A DNA stretch of 64,000 nucleotides from an uncultured Draconibacterium sp. (GTDB lineage Bacteria; Bacteroidota; Bacteroidia; Bacteroidales; Prolixibacteraceae), in NCBI RefSeq assembly GCF_963675585.1, contig NZ_OY776414.1:4195001-4259000 (forward strand). The letters run 5' to 3'. Shown here piece after piece: positions 1-8,636 of the stretch (position 1 is its first letter; each line of letters opens with the position of its first letter). The notes under the pieces were generated by a model. It had not been told where the DNA came from, did not search any database, and saw only the letters and a list, made by a program, of their open reading frames with translations. Made by a program: the position numbers and the translations under genes.

Positions 1-1
1 T

Positions 2-655
2 TTTGTTGGTTCAGAGGTAAAATACGTTCCGCACAATAAAAATACGGCAGGATTCAAACGTTTTGTTGCCCGGGTAAACTCGTTTCACACTGCCAAAGAA
101 ATCGAAAACAAGCGTTTTATTGAAATCCCTGTTGTTAATCCTACCCTGCTTTTTAGGCGCGAATTGTTCGAAAAGTACGGGGCTTGCCTTGATGGCGATT
201 TTCCGGAAGATTACGAAATGCAGCTGCGCTATTTGGATGCCGGTGTTAAAATGGCGAAAATACCCGAACCGCTTTTGGAATGGCACGACTACTCCACCCG
301 GTTAACCCGAACCGACAAACGTTATTCAACCACAGCCTTTTTTAAAACCAAGGCTGCATATTTTAGTAAATGGTCGGAAAAGAACAATCCGTTTCACCCG
401 TTTATCTGGGTATGGGGCGCAGGACGAAAAACGCGGCAAAGAACAGTATTTCTGGAAGAAGAAGGTCTACGAATTGCGGGCTTAATCGACATTAAAAAAT
501 CGAAAACCGACACGCTTTATTATAAAAATATTCCATCGCCGGGGCGACTATTTATTGTATCGATGGTAAACAACACCGGAGCCGGTGAAAAAATCAGGGA
601 GTTTTTAGTGGACAAAAATTATGCTGAAGGCAAAGATTTTGTTTTGATGGGATGA
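2..655 (+). CDS. Family 2 glycosyltransferase, C-terminal part (runs off left edge)
   Basis: The reading frame is open from base 2 to the TGA at 653-655, so the gene begins outside the window; an internal TTG at 164 is not its start. Visible residues include a DxxFPEDYEMQLR stretch of the kind that forms the late acceptor/base region (ED motif) of GT-A family 2 enzymes, followed by WHD and a C-terminal segment with WGAGRKTRQR and GLIDIKK. This tail resembles Bacteroidota GT2 proteins with a small nucleotide-binding-like extension. It probably transfers a sugar from a nucleotide donor to a cell-surface glycan in the cytoplasm. Donor and acceptor cannot be told. Its stop codon abuts the stop of the convergent gene on the other strand, with no intergenic base. 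Confidence 0.75.
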   Translation, partial: FVGSEVKYVPHNKNTAGFKRFVARVNSFHTAKEIENKRFIEIPVVNPTLLFRRELFEKYGACLDGDFPEDYEMQLRYLDAGVKMAKIPEPLLEWHDYSTRLTRTDKRYSTTAFFKTKAAYFSKWSEKNNPFHPFIWVWGAGRKTRQRTVFLEEEGLRIAGLIDIKKSKTDTLYYKNIPSPGRLFIVSMVNNTGAGEKIREFLVDKNYAEGKDFVLMG

Positions 656-1513
656 TTACATGAGCCAACCATGTTCCTGGTAAGTAATTACCTCTCCGGT
701 TTGAGTATCAATGTAAACATGATTAAATGAATCTTCTCCAATTTTAATGTAAGCATACCAACACTCTCTAATTTCAACGTTTGAATTATTCCTATTCACA
801 TACAATTCTCTGGTAATGCTTCTTTCAGTTTCTTTCTTTTTTGCATTAATTCCATGTTCTTCAGAAATCCGATCAAGAGCAATCTGATAAGCTTCTTCCT
901 CCGAATAGATTTCGGAAGATGTAACTAAAGCTTCCGGCCACCAATTACCTCCAACTATCACTTTATTTTCCTCTTCATAAAAAACAAATGACAGGAATGC
1001 CCATTTCAGTTTCCGATCGTTCAATATATTCTGAAACAAACTAACAGAGTGAATGTTAAGCTCGTCAGAAACGTCAACCCATTCCTCATCTCTCAAATCA
1101 TCCAACATTTCAAAATAAGAATATATATCGGTACTTCCTCCTGGTGCTAAAAAAGGAATCGGAGTAATAATCTCATACCCAACATTTATTTGTGTTCCCT
1201 CGGGAATCCCCATATAACCTTTGTATATTTCAATCAAATTCTCAATTGTTTCTATTACGAAGTCTACCGTAACAGAATCATTGGCATCCAACACAACTTC
1301 TCCCTCAACAAATCCAAATGCATTAATACTTAATCCATCATAACTAGTAATTTTCTGAAATTCGGCGTTAACAGCCTCCCATTCGCTTTGCGAAAGAACG
1401 TTATAAGTTGTTGGATAACCGGCTTCAGGCAAGGGTTTTGGTGTTTCCTCCTTTTCGCATGAAACGAGAAGCAGGATGACCAGAAGAAAAAACAGTGAAA
1501 TGTGGGTTTTCAT
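656..1513 (-). CDS. Putative lipoprotein with PepSY-like C-terminus
   Basis: A 285-residue protein with a type II signal peptide: hydrophobic residues 5-18 and lipobox LVSC with Cys19 as the lipidated residue, followed by an acidic EKEE stretch that in Bacteroidota can favour surface export. The rest is acidic and globular. The C-terminus (about 205-285) reads like a PepSY/peptidase-propeptide repeat: EEAYQIALDRI, then an aromatic WYAYI strand and YIDTQTGEVI. Such domains are often inhibitory or chaperone-like. No catalytic motif is visible and the exact role is unknown. It converges on the glycosyltransferase gene. Confidence 0.7.
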   Translation of the reverse strand: MKTHISLFFLLVILLLVSCEKEETPKPLPEAGYPTTYNVLSQSEWEAVNAEFQKITSYDGLSINAFGFVEGEVVLDANDSVTVDFVIETIENLIEIYKGYMGIPEGTQINVGYEIITPIPFLAPGGSTDIYSYFEMLDDLRDEEWVDVSDELNIHSVSLFQNILNDRKLKWAFLSFVFYEEENKVIVGGNWWPEALVTSSEIYSEEEAYQIALDRISEEHGINAKKKETERSITRELYVNRNNSNVEIRECWYAYIKIGEDSFNHVYIDTQTGEVITYQEHGWLM

Positions 1514-1618
1514 AATTTGAAAGTATTTGTGAAGGCCATGTAAAGATAGTCAAAATACGAAACATTTAATTATTAAGAATAATTTCAAATAAGTTCTTTT
1601 TTATTCAAAAAAACCCCT

Positions 1619-1626
1619 TACATTTG
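1619..1626 (+). promoter_or_regulatory. Bacteroidota -7 promoter element of metK
   Basis: TACATTTG matches the Bacteroidota primary-sigma -7 consensus TAnnTTTG. A T-rich stretch (about 1596-1600) lies where the -33 TTTG would be, but is a poor match. Predicted transcription start falls near 1632-1635, at the first pairing strand of the riboswitch below. Confidence 0.65.
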
Positions 1627-1633
1627 TGCCCGC

Positions 1634-1690
1634 TACGTGGAAAGATTTGAGATTGATTGCAACCACATGAAAAAAACGCTAAAACAATCG
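1634..1690 (+). promoter_or_regulatory. SAM-II (SAM_alpha) riboswitch upstream of metK
   Basis: The leader carries the features of the SAM-II H-type pseudoknot. P1 is GTGG at 1637-1640 pairing with CCAC at 1663-1666. The loop holds the conserved GATTTGA (1644-1650) and ATTGCA (1656-1661). After a short A-rich linker comes GCTAAAA at 1678-1684. P2 is GATTG at 1651-1655 pairing with CAATC at 1685-1689, five Watson-Crick pairs. SAM-II aptamers are known from alphaproteobacteria and Bacteroidota in front of methionine and SAM genes, so feedback by the product of metK makes sense. The start codon lies 80 nt further on. There is no clear terminator between aptamer and gene, so control may act on translation or stability. 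Confidence 0.82.
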
Positions 1691-1769
1691 CATTTTTCAA
1701 TATCAATCGAACATCCCGCAGTTTTTTAATGTTTAACGAGCTGAAAATTTCAGCAAAAAAGGGATTATT

Positions 1770-3023
1770 ATGAATTATTTATTTACAAGTGAATCGGTAT
1801 CGGAAGGACACCCTGACAAGGTTTCCGATCAGATTTCGGATGCATTGCTGGATCAGTTTCTGGCATTTGACCCCAACTCGAAAGTAGCAATCGAGACCTT
1901 GGTAACCACAGGACAAGTTGTTGTTGCCGGCGAAGTAAAATCGAATGCTTACGTTGATGTACAGGAAGTAACACGAAGTATTATCAACAAAATTGGCTAC
2001 ACCAAAGCCGAGTACCGTTTCGATGGTGATTCGTGCGGAGTATTAACGGCCATACACGAACAAAGTGCCGACATTAACCGTGGTGTTGACAAGGAAGACA
2101 AAAAAAACCAGGGAGCCGGCGACCAGGGAATGATGTTTGGTTATGCGTGTAAAGACACCGATAACTACATGCCACTTTCACTGGAATTATCGCATGTTAT
2201 TTTGTTGGAATTGGCTGCTATTCGCCGCGAAGGAAAAGAAATGACCTACTTGCGTCCCGACTCAAAATCGCAGGTTACGATTGAATACAACGAGGAAAAC
2301 ATTCCGGTAAAAATTAATACCATTGTTGTTTCTACACAACACGACGAATTTGATGCCGACGAGCCAATGCTTGCCAAAATCAAAGAAGACGTGATCAACA
2401 TTCTTATTCCGCGGGTAAAAGCTTTGCTTCCTGAACGTGTTCAGGCTTTATTTGGCGACGATATTATTTACCATGTAAATCCAACCGGTAAATTTGTAAT
2501 TGGGGGCCCTCACGGCGACACCGGTTTAACAGGTCGCAAAATTATTGTTGACACGTATGGTGGACGCGGAGCACACGGCGGCGGTGCCTTTTCGGGTAAA
2601 GATCCTTCGAAAGTTGACCGCTCAGCAGCTTATGCATCACGCCACATTGCCAAAAACTTGGTTGCAGCAGGTGTTGCCGACGAAATTTTAGTACAGTTGG
2701 CCTATGCAATTGGTGTTGCCGAACCTGTGGGTGTTTTTGTAAATACCTACGGCCGGAAAAATGTTTCCATTTCAGACGGAGAAATTGCCCAAAAAGTTAA
2801 AACTATTTTTGACTTGCGCCCTGCAGCAATTGAAGAACGTTTGAAGTTGCGTAATCCTATTTATGTTGATTCGGCAGCTTACGGACACATGGGAAGAACG
2901 CCGGTAACGATTACCAAAACCTTTGAATCGCCTTACAATGGAAAGGTTACCAAAGAACTGGAATTGTTTACCTGGGAAAAACTCGATTTTGTATCTGAAG
3001 TTAAAGAAGCTTTCGGAATCTGA
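1770..3023 (+). CDS. metK: S-adenosylmethionine synthetase
   Basis: Makes S-adenosylmethionine from methionine and ATP in the cytoplasm. The 417-residue protein has the full family layout: N-terminal [18 protein letters not shown] (residues 11-28) with the catalytic His, the ATP-binding GAGDQG (115-120), and the glycine-rich [13 protein letters not shown] and [15 protein letters not shown] segments that bind triphosphate, magnesium and potassium. A GGG-containing ribosome site lies about 7 bases before the ATG. The gene stands alone, behind a SAM-II aptamer and ahead of a strong terminator, so product-level feedback is the likely control. Length is slightly above the usual 380-400, as in other Bacteroidota. 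Confidence 0.97.
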   Translation: MNYLFTSESVSEGHPDKVSDQISDALLDQFLAFDPNSKVAIETLVTTGQVVVAGEVKSNAYVDVQEVTRSIINKIGYTKAEYRFDGDSCGVLTAIHEQSADINRGVDKEDKKNQGAGDQGMMFGYACKDTDNYMPLSLELSHVILLELAAIRREGKEMTYLRPDSKSQVTIEYNEENIPVKINTIVVSTQHDEFDADEPMLAKIKEDVINILIPRVKALLPERVQALFGDDIIYHVNPTGKFVIGGPHGDTGLTGRKIIVDTYGGRGAHGGGAFSGKDPSKVDRSAAYASRHIAKNLVAAGVADEILVQLAYAIGVAEPVGVFVNTYGRKNVSISDGEIAQKVKTIFDLRPAAIEERLKLRNPIYVDSAAYGHMGRTPVTITKTFESPYNGKVTKELELFTWEKLDFVSEVKEAFGI

Positions 3024-3053
3024 TTCCGGGGGAAGTATTTATAATACGCCATG

Positions 3054-3087
3054 GAACGGTTCTTCGCTGAAGAGCCGTTCTTTTTTT
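3054..3087 (+). terminator. Rho-independent terminator of metK
   Basis: Twelve-pair stem (3054-3065 with 3069-3080, one G-U) with a three-base loop GCT, followed by seven T at 3081-3087. It sits 30 bases after the metK stop. Confidence 0.92.
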
Positions 3088-3105
3088 GCAAAAAAAAACA
3101 TAGTT

Positions 3106-3136
3106 CTTGCAGATTTAAAAAAAGGTATTATATTTG
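3106..3136 (+). promoter_or_regulatory. Promoter of the initiator tRNA gene
   Basis: CTTG at 3106-3109, exactly 19 bases, then TATATTTG at 3129-3136. This is a near-consensus Bacteroidota -33/-7 pair. The tRNA begins 44 bases after the -7 box. Confidence 0.75.
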
Positions 3137-3179
3137 CACCCGCGTTCACAAAGACATTTCATTTGAAATAACAATATAT

Positions 3180-3252
<73 letters not shown>

Positions 3253-3260
3253 CATTGGTT

Positions 3261-3291
3261 AAGAGAGTTTAGAAATAAACTCTCTTTTTTT
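3261..3291 (+). terminator. Terminator of the initiator tRNA
   Basis: Perfect eleven-pair stem AAGAGAGTTTA (3261-3271) with TAAACTCTCTT (3276-3286), GAAA loop, running into a T tract to 3291. Confidence 0.92.
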
Positions 3292-4159
3292 ATGCCTACT
3301 TTTTCGACTAAATCAACAATTTACAGCTTGGTTGAAACTCTATAAACGCGGGCTCACCCGTAAAATTAGGTGGATTTGAATATTTATATATCAAAAGTAC
3401 ATGGGCACACTAAAAGTCAATTTGACCTTTAGTCGATTTTAAAATTGCTGCCTCAGGCCTTCATCCCGATTCAATTGGGACGAAGCAGAAAAATCCAGGC
3501 TGCTTTTGATCCTTACCTTCCGTTATCATAAAGGCCAAAAGAGGCCGATCCTCTGATCTGTGGATGGCAAACCAAAGACCTTATTCGAAGCTTCGGCCTC
3601 GTTCGGTGAGCCGGAAAACAAGTGGTGTCGGCGTTAAAAAATTACTGCTGTTTGAGGAGGTACGACGAGTTTCAGGAATTTTAGCCGGCATCGCGTAGCT
3701 TTTCCGAGTGAAGCGGGCGCAGCCTTGGGTTTTCTGTCTACTCTTTGGGCCAAACCAAAGAGTAGAATCGGCCTGATAAGGCAAAGGCGCATTATAATAT
3801 CTATTGTTGCAGGATTATACAAACTTCGAAAAATTACTCCACCTGAAATTTCATGTGATCCTAAACGCGCATAGTTTAGTATTGTATACAAGTGTGAAAA
3901 TCAAAACACAACACATTGATACGAAATAAAAAGATTGAGATAATTTCAAAGAATAGTATAATTGAATTGGTGCTCCAAGGATAGAGCGGTGCCAACTTGA
4001 TGGGAATATATTTTGTTTTTTTCTCCCAACGCTCAAAGACAAAAGAAACGCCTACACACATTGGCAAAGCCACACAAGCCTATGCAAAACCAAGGCTTTG
4101 CCAAAGAGTGCAATCTTGCTAACACACTTATAATTACTTTTTAATTTAATTCATTAGTG
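3292..4159. other. Gene-poor spacer with repeat-like sequence
   Basis: About 870 bases without a credible gene; the short ORFs on both strands show no start context, codon bias or recognisable protein. The central part (about 3440-3790) is GC-richer than its flanks and holds short inverted repeats, such as CTACTCTTTGG (3738-3748) with CCAAAGAGTAG (3755-3765), and phrases like GAGGAGGTACGACGAGTTTC. From memory, similar sequence recurs between genes in many Bacteroidota genomes, so this is probably a copy of a dispersed non-coding repeat. Its function is unknown. Confidence 0.45.
4061..4104. repeat. 11-bp perfect inverted repeat
   Basis: TTGGCAAAGCC (4061-4071) and GGCTTTGCCAA (4094-4104) are perfect complements separated by 22 bases. 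There is no T tract on either side, so it is not a classical terminator. It lies 56 bases before the left end of the IS4-family element. Origin unknown. Confidence 0.55.
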
Positions 4160-4391
4160 TCCGGTAAAAATTTACCGGGCAGTAAATTTTAGTAAACCAC
4201 CCGGTATGTCTATTTTTAGTTTACCACAACAAAAAGATAGACATGGGTAAAAATACAATTTTTAGCGGACAGCCTATATTTAATCAGCTGTTAACGTTCA
4301 TTGACAAGAGTGAGATTAGAAAAATAGCGAAAAAACACGGCAGCGAGTACTATGTCAAGAAGTTTACTACTTATAATCACGTGAGTTCGAT

Positions 4392-5300
4392 TTAATGCAA
4401 GTTGCAAATTTGGTTATTTTCAATAATTTCATCGAGATTTAAAGTAGGCTTTTTAGGAAAGTGCGAATAAGCAATCAGACCTGCTAGCAAGTTTGTAAGA
4501 AAGTTCCCAAAGCTTCGGTGTCTTGTGTGTTCTATCTGGCACATATTTTTTAATTCGTCGTTAACTGTCTCAATCAAAGCCCTTTTTCGCAACAATATTT
4601 TATCTTGTGTCAGCATCAACGAGTTTTTCATGTTTTTGCGGATTTTGGTAATCAGGTGAATACCGTCGATAAAAAGTTCGTCGAACAATGTTTTTGAGAT
4701 ATAACCTTTATCACCAATAAGTTTCCCGAATATTTTGTCATGGAAATTTTTGTTTTTCAACGGCTCCCTGTCATCAACATTGGCTTGGGTGAAAAGGAAG
4801 TCGAGGATTTCTCCTTTGTCGTTGATGACGATGTGGAGTTTGAACCCAAAAAACCATCCCATCGAACATTGCCCTTTAGTAGCCAGTCCTTTAAAAGTTT
4901 TGTGTTGAAACTCTCGTCTGATATGGCACACTCTAATGGGGGTGGAATCTATAAACGAAACACCAGTACATTTGCCAAGGCAACATAGTTGCAGGAATAC
5001 TGCCATGGGCATCAATGATTTCTGCTGAAGCTCGACAAAACGGTTGTATGATACCGTTTTTGGGAAGTCGGATTGCATGTGTTTTTGCACATAATGCACA
5101 TAAAAATGCTTCAAACACCTGTAATTCTTTAGGTGAAACAACACCATAATGGTAATCACTTCGCTGTCGGACATAACGAATTTACGGTTTCTTCGCTTTT
5201 TAGAAGATTCTTCAACCAGGACATGTCCCTCCTTAACCTTCTCAAATTCTTTGCAAAATTCGTCAATTAAATAGAAAATTTCGGTAATTTTAGAGTTCAT
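4392..5300 (-). CDS. IS982-family transposase
   Basis: Catalyses transposition of the surrounding element. At 302 residues it is full length. The DDE triad is readable: D118 in FIDSTPIRV, D197 in IGDKGYIS, and E244 in RALIETVNDELKN. The signature stretch KTFKGLATKGQCSMGWFFGF (residues 134-153) is typical of IS982/IS1187-type enzymes in Bacteroidota. The stop codon directly adjoins the terminal inverted repeat. The start codon is preceded by a long hairpin (next entry), which may restrain translation of transcripts entering from outside. Confidence 0.95.
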   Translation of the reverse strand: MNSKITEIFYLIDEFCKEFEKVKEGHVLVEESSKKRRNRKFVMSDSEVITIMVLFHLKNYRCLKHFYVHYVQKHMQSDFPKTVSYNRFVELQQKSLMPMAVFLQLCCLGKCTGVSFIDSTPIRVCHIRREFQHKTFKGLATKGQCSMGWFFGFKLHIVINDKGEILDFLFTQANVDDREPLKNKNFHDKIFGKLIGDKGYISKTLFDELFIDGIHLITKIRKNMKNSLMLTQDKILLRKRALIETVNDELKNMCQIEHTRHRSFGNFLTNLLAGLIAYSHFPKKPTLNLDEIIENNQICNLH

Positions 5301-5303
5301 ATT

Positions 5304-5369
5304 AAAACAAGGTTTTGTTTGTTATATATTTAATAGTCAGATAATTAAATATAATCAAAACCTTGTTTT
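5304..5369 (-). repeat. 14-bp hairpin directly before the IS982 transposase start
   Basis: CAAAACCTTGTTTT (5356-5369) and AAAACAAGGTTTTG (5304-5317) are perfect complements, with the inner arm ending three bases before the start codon at 5300. In RNA reading through from upstream, the fold would hide the ribosome-binding region. A transcript starting inside the 38-base loop would escape it. Confidence 0.7.
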
Positions 5370-6647
5370 TTTTAAAATATTTTATTGCATTTTTATATCG
5401 AACTCACGTTATAATCACTTAGTAGTTATGCTCTTCGTAGTTTTCGAAGGATATCATTCCATCAGGGAGGTTATTCTTGGTTTACTTGCTAATGCCCATA
5501 AACTGTCACATTTAGGATTAAGTTATCTGGTACGGCGAAGTACTTTTTCAGAAGCAAATAAACGTCGTAATAGCAAGGTGTTCGAGGATATTTATATGTC
5601 CGTTTATCAAAAGCATTCTCGTTTTTTAGCGGACAGCCGTTTGACAGATAAGGATTTGAAACGGCTTTATATTATGGATTCGTCTACCATATCCTTGTTT
5701 AAGGACATTCTAAAAGGAGTTGGCCGTAATCCTAAAAGTGGCAAAAAGAAGGGCGGTATTAAAGCCCATACAATTATCAAAGCCAGTGAAAACGTTCCTT
5801 GTTTAGTTCGGTACAGTGAAGCTGCAAGGCACGACCATATGTTTTTGCAAGAAGTGGAATCACTGCCATCAGGGTCGATAATAACTTTTGACAAAGGATA
5901 TGTTGACTATGCGCAATATGAAACTTTTTCGGAAAAGTCAATCTGGTATGTAACCCGATTGAAAGACAATGCACTTTATACAGCCGGAAAAGAGCTCGAT
6001 ATCCCAGATGACACAGATTCTGGTGTCCTAAAAGACGAAGAAGTGGTACTTCTATATGGGCAAAATAAAACGAAAGAACACAAGGCTCGTAGAATTGCTT
6101 ATTGGGATAATGAAAACGAACGATTATTTGAGTTTATAACCAATAACTTCGAACTAACTGCCGAAAAGATAGCTTTGATTTACAAAAAACGTTGGCAAAT
6201 AGAACTGCTTTTCAAACAGCTTAAACAGAACTTCCCATTAAAATATTTTCTTGGTGACAATGAAAACGCCATTGAGATACAAATATGGGCGGCTATGCTT
6301 GCCAACTTGCTGATTACTTTGGTAAAAAGCAAACTCAAGAGAAAATGGGCATTTTCGAATATGGTGTCTATTATAAGACAGCAATTAATGAGTTACATTA
6401 ACATTTATGCATTCCTGGAAAACCCTGAGAAAAGCTGGCTCAAATTGATAAAGCAAGACAAGTACAAATATCAACATTCGCTATTCCCCGAATCACCGGG
6501 GGCTTACTTTTGAAATGTAAAAATACCCGATTTGAATATCAGGAAGTTATAGATAATGATTTAAACTAAATCCGGTTTACCGGACAACAATGAATTTAAT
6601 TATTAAATAATTTGCACATGTTCGAAATTATATTTTAATTTGCATGC

Positions 6648-6661
6648 TAATAGTGCTATTA
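6648..6661. promoter_or_regulatory. Candidate TetR operator
   Basis: TAATAGTGCTATTA is a palindrome (6-bp arms, 2-bp centre) 22 bases before the tetR start and just downstream of a near-consensus -7 box TTAATTTG at 6635-6642. Position and symmetry suit autorepression by the adjacent TetR protein. No second copy was seen before the efflux operon. Confidence 0.45.
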
Positions 6662-6683
6662 AATACATGCATTAAATAATACA

Positions 6684-7298
6684 ATGGAGAAAGATAATAA
6701 CAACGAACATTTGATTTTGGAAACAGCAGAAAGGCTGTTTTTAGAAAAAGGATTTGCAATGACATCGACCACCGAAATTGCTAAAGAGGTAGGTTGTAAC
6801 CAGGCAATGGTACACTATTATTACCGGACCAAAGAAAAGCTGTTTGAGGCCATTTTTGAGAAAAAGATTAAAAAATTCATGAGCCCGTTTTTGCAGGACT
6901 TTAATGCGGATATTCCTTTCGAAGACCGTTTAAAACAACTAATAGAAGGCCATTTCGACATAATCAATGAGAACCCTAAAATTCCTTTTCTGTTTTTTAA
7001 TGAACTCTTAACCAATCCTGCCCGATTAGAATCATTAAAAAGTAAAATTTCGGAATTACCTCAGGCCATTCTTTTTAAAATAGGTAACGATTTACAGGCT
7101 GAAATTGAAAAAGGGAATATTCGCACTATGAACCCTCTTGATTTATTAATTTCCATCGTGTCCTTAAATGTTACCATATTTTTAATGGCACCTATTTTAA
7201 AGAACATTGCCAATTTGTCGGATACTGAGTTTAAGAAAATTATAGCGAACAGAAAAAAAGAAAGTGTACTTATTATTTTGAGAAGCTTAGAACCTTAA
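6684..7298 (+). CDS. TetR/AcrR-family transcriptional regulator
   Basis: A 204-residue DNA-binding repressor. Residues 9-58 form the TetR helix-turn-helix domain (ILETAERLFLEKGF, then TSTTEIAKEVGCNQAMVHYY and RTKEKLFEAIF). The C-terminal two thirds are helical and would bind an effector and dimerise. The gene lies 65 bases before the efflux operon in the same direction. It probably represses that operon and itself, with release by an efflux substrate. A palindrome before its start is a candidate operator. The ligand cannot be predicted. Confidence 0.9.
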   Translation: MEKDNNNEHLILETAERLFLEKGFAMTSTTEIAKEVGCNQAMVHYYYRTKEKLFEAIFEKKIKKFMSPFLQDFNADIPFEDRLKQLIEGHFDIINENPKIPFLFFNELLTNPARLESLKSKISELPQAILFKIGNDLQAEIEKGNIRTMNPLDLLISIVSLNVTIFLMAPILKNIANLSDTEFKKIIANRKKESVLIILRSLEP

Positions 7299-7363
7299 AT
7301 TTTTTTACACCGCAATTAATAGAGTTATTAAACAGATGAATTAACAACAAAACAATTTACGAT

Positions 7364-8611
7364 ATGAACAAGTACTTAATATTAATGATTCTCGGACTAA
7401 GTATTCAAGGTTATACTGCCTTTGGGCAACTAACTATTGAAACGTGTCAGGAGAAAGCCAAAAACAATTATCCGCAGATAAAACAATATGGATTAATTGA
7501 GCAAACAGAGGCATACAATTTATCAAACGCCAATAAAGGGTATTTACCACAAGTGGCAATTAACGCAAAAGCAACATACCAATCTGATGTTACTGAGCTT
7601 AACGGAACAAAAGTCGTGAACAACGACCAGTATCAAGCCTATGCAGAGCTTAATCAAACAGTATGGGACGGTGGCGTAATTCGTTCTCAGAAAGGCAATA
7701 TAAAAGCATCCGGAGAGATGGAAAAACAATCGCTGGAAGTTGAATTATACACAATAAAAGACAGGGTGAACCAGCTCTTTTTTGGCATTCTGGCTGTGAA
7801 TGAATTAATTACTCAAAACGATTTGTTGCAAAAAGAGCTGCAAACCAATTACGATAAAGTACAAGCATATATACAAAATGGAGTTGCTAACCAATCGGAT
7901 GCAGATATCATCAAAGTTGAACAACTTAAAACAAACCAGCGAAAAGCTGATCTTCTGGCTAATCAAAAGTCATACAAAGAAATGTTATCTGCTATGATTG
8001 GTGATGCAATAGGGATGGAAGATTCGTTGGTTAAACCAGATTACATTACTAACCACAACAATGAAACATTAAATAACCGACCCGAATTAAACCTTTTCGA
8101 AGCACAATCAGACTTTTACACCAGTCAGGAAAGTATTATAAAATCCGGGAATAGGCCTAAAGTAGGTCTCTTCGCGCAAGGTGCTTACGGAAATCCGGGA
8201 TTAAATATGTTCGAAAAAGGATTTACCCCCTACTACATTGTAGGTGCTCGACTTACATGGAATCTTGGAGGCTTTTATACGCAAAAGAATAATCTAAGTA
8301 AAATTTCTATTAACAAACAATCCGTTGATGTTCAGCGAGAAACATATTTATACAATACCAACCTAAAGATTTCACAACAGGCTAACGAACTTGAAAAAAT
8401 AAAAGAACAAATAAGGAACGATGACGAGATCATTGAACTTCGTACCAGAATTAAGGAAACTGCCGAAGTAAAAGTTTACAATGGAACGTTGACTGTCACC
8501 GATTTGATTCGTGAAATAAATGCCGAAAATACAGCCATTGCAGAAAAAGTCTTACATGAGATTGACCTGTTGTTAGCTCTTTACAATCTTAAAAACACTA
8601 CAAACAATTAA
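7364..8611 (+). CDS. TolC-family outer membrane efflux protein
   Basis: Forms the trimeric outer membrane exit duct of a tripartite exporter. At 415 residues it has a signal peptide (residues 1-21, ending AFGQ) and two long coiled-coil-rich repeats typical of the OEP fold. It shows the usual LTIETCQEKAKNNYPQIK opening and a late strand region around YIVGARLTWNLGGF. It is the first gene of a tight run with HlyD-like, ABC ATPase and permease genes, so it should pair with that transporter. Confidence 0.88.
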   Translation: MNKYLILMILGLSIQGYTAFGQLTIETCQEKAKNNYPQIKQYGLIEQTEAYNLSNANKGYLPQVAINAKATYQSDVTELNGTKVVNNDQYQAYAELNQTVWDGGVIRSQKGNIKASGEMEKQSLEVELYTIKDRVNQLFFGILAVNELITQNDLLQKELQTNYDKVQAYIQNGVANQSDADIIKVEQLKTNQRKADLLANQKSYKEMLSAMIGDAIGMEDSLVKPDYITNHNNETLNNRPELNLFEAQSDFYTSQESIIKSGNRPKVGLFAQGAYGNPGLNMFEKGFTPYYIVGARLTWNLGGFYTQKNNLSKISINKQSVDVQRETYLYNTNLKISQQANELEKIKEQIRNDDEIIELRTRIKETAEVKVYNGTLTVTDLIREINAENTAIAEKVLHEIDLLLALYNLKNTTNN

Positions 8612-8636
8612 TTAGAAACAAATAAAAAACAATAAT

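Larger units (their letters stand above)
4380..5408 (-). mobile_element. IS982-family insertion sequence, apparently intact
   Basis: A 1029-bp element with perfect 12-bp terminal inverted repeats CGTGAGTTCGAT (4380-4391) and ATCGAACTCACG (5397-5408). It is flanked by direct repeats TTATAATCA at 4371-4379 and 5409-5417, a 9-bp target duplication. It sits within the transposase gene of the IS4-family element in the opposite orientation. Ends, gene and duplication are all undamaged, so it may still move. Confidence 0.92.
4243..6513 (+). pseudogene. IS4-family DDE transposase split by IS982 insertion
   Basis: The gene starts at ATG 4243, is broken at 4380 after 46 codons, and resumes after 5417. 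Removing the inner element and one copy of the TTATAATCA duplication joins the halves in frame across YNHLVVMLF, giving an intact 410-residue protein. This matches DUF4372 at the N-terminus followed by the IS4 DDE domain. In the second half I see MDSSTISLF, TFDKGYVDYAQYETF and YKKRWQIELLFKQLK, which fits the IS4 Y-(2)-R-(3)-E-(6)-K signature exactly. No other stop or frameshift is present, so the disruption looks recent. A 361-codon open frame remains from ATG 5428 and could make a truncated protein lacking the DNA-binding N-terminus. Confidence 0.85.
4160..6586 (+). mobile_element. IS4-family insertion sequence, interrupted by IS982-type element
   Basis: The ends are TGTCCGGTAAA (4160-4170) and its complement TTTACCGGACA (6576-6586). 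The similarity continues outward imperfectly (TTAATTCATTA on the left, TGAATTTAA on the right, inverted), so the true boundary may be a few bases further out and no clean target duplication can be read. Without the inserted element (1029 bases plus one 9-base duplication) it would be about 1389 bp, a usual IS4 size. An 18-base palindrome (4163-4180) sits just inside the left end. The transposase is on the plus strand. Confidence 0.8.

Noticed and set aside
3581-4073. Several 60-85 codon open frames on the minus strand in the spacer after the tRNA
   Set aside because: They overlap one another in different frames, lack ribosome sites and show no protein-like composition; the DNA looks like a non-coding repeat.
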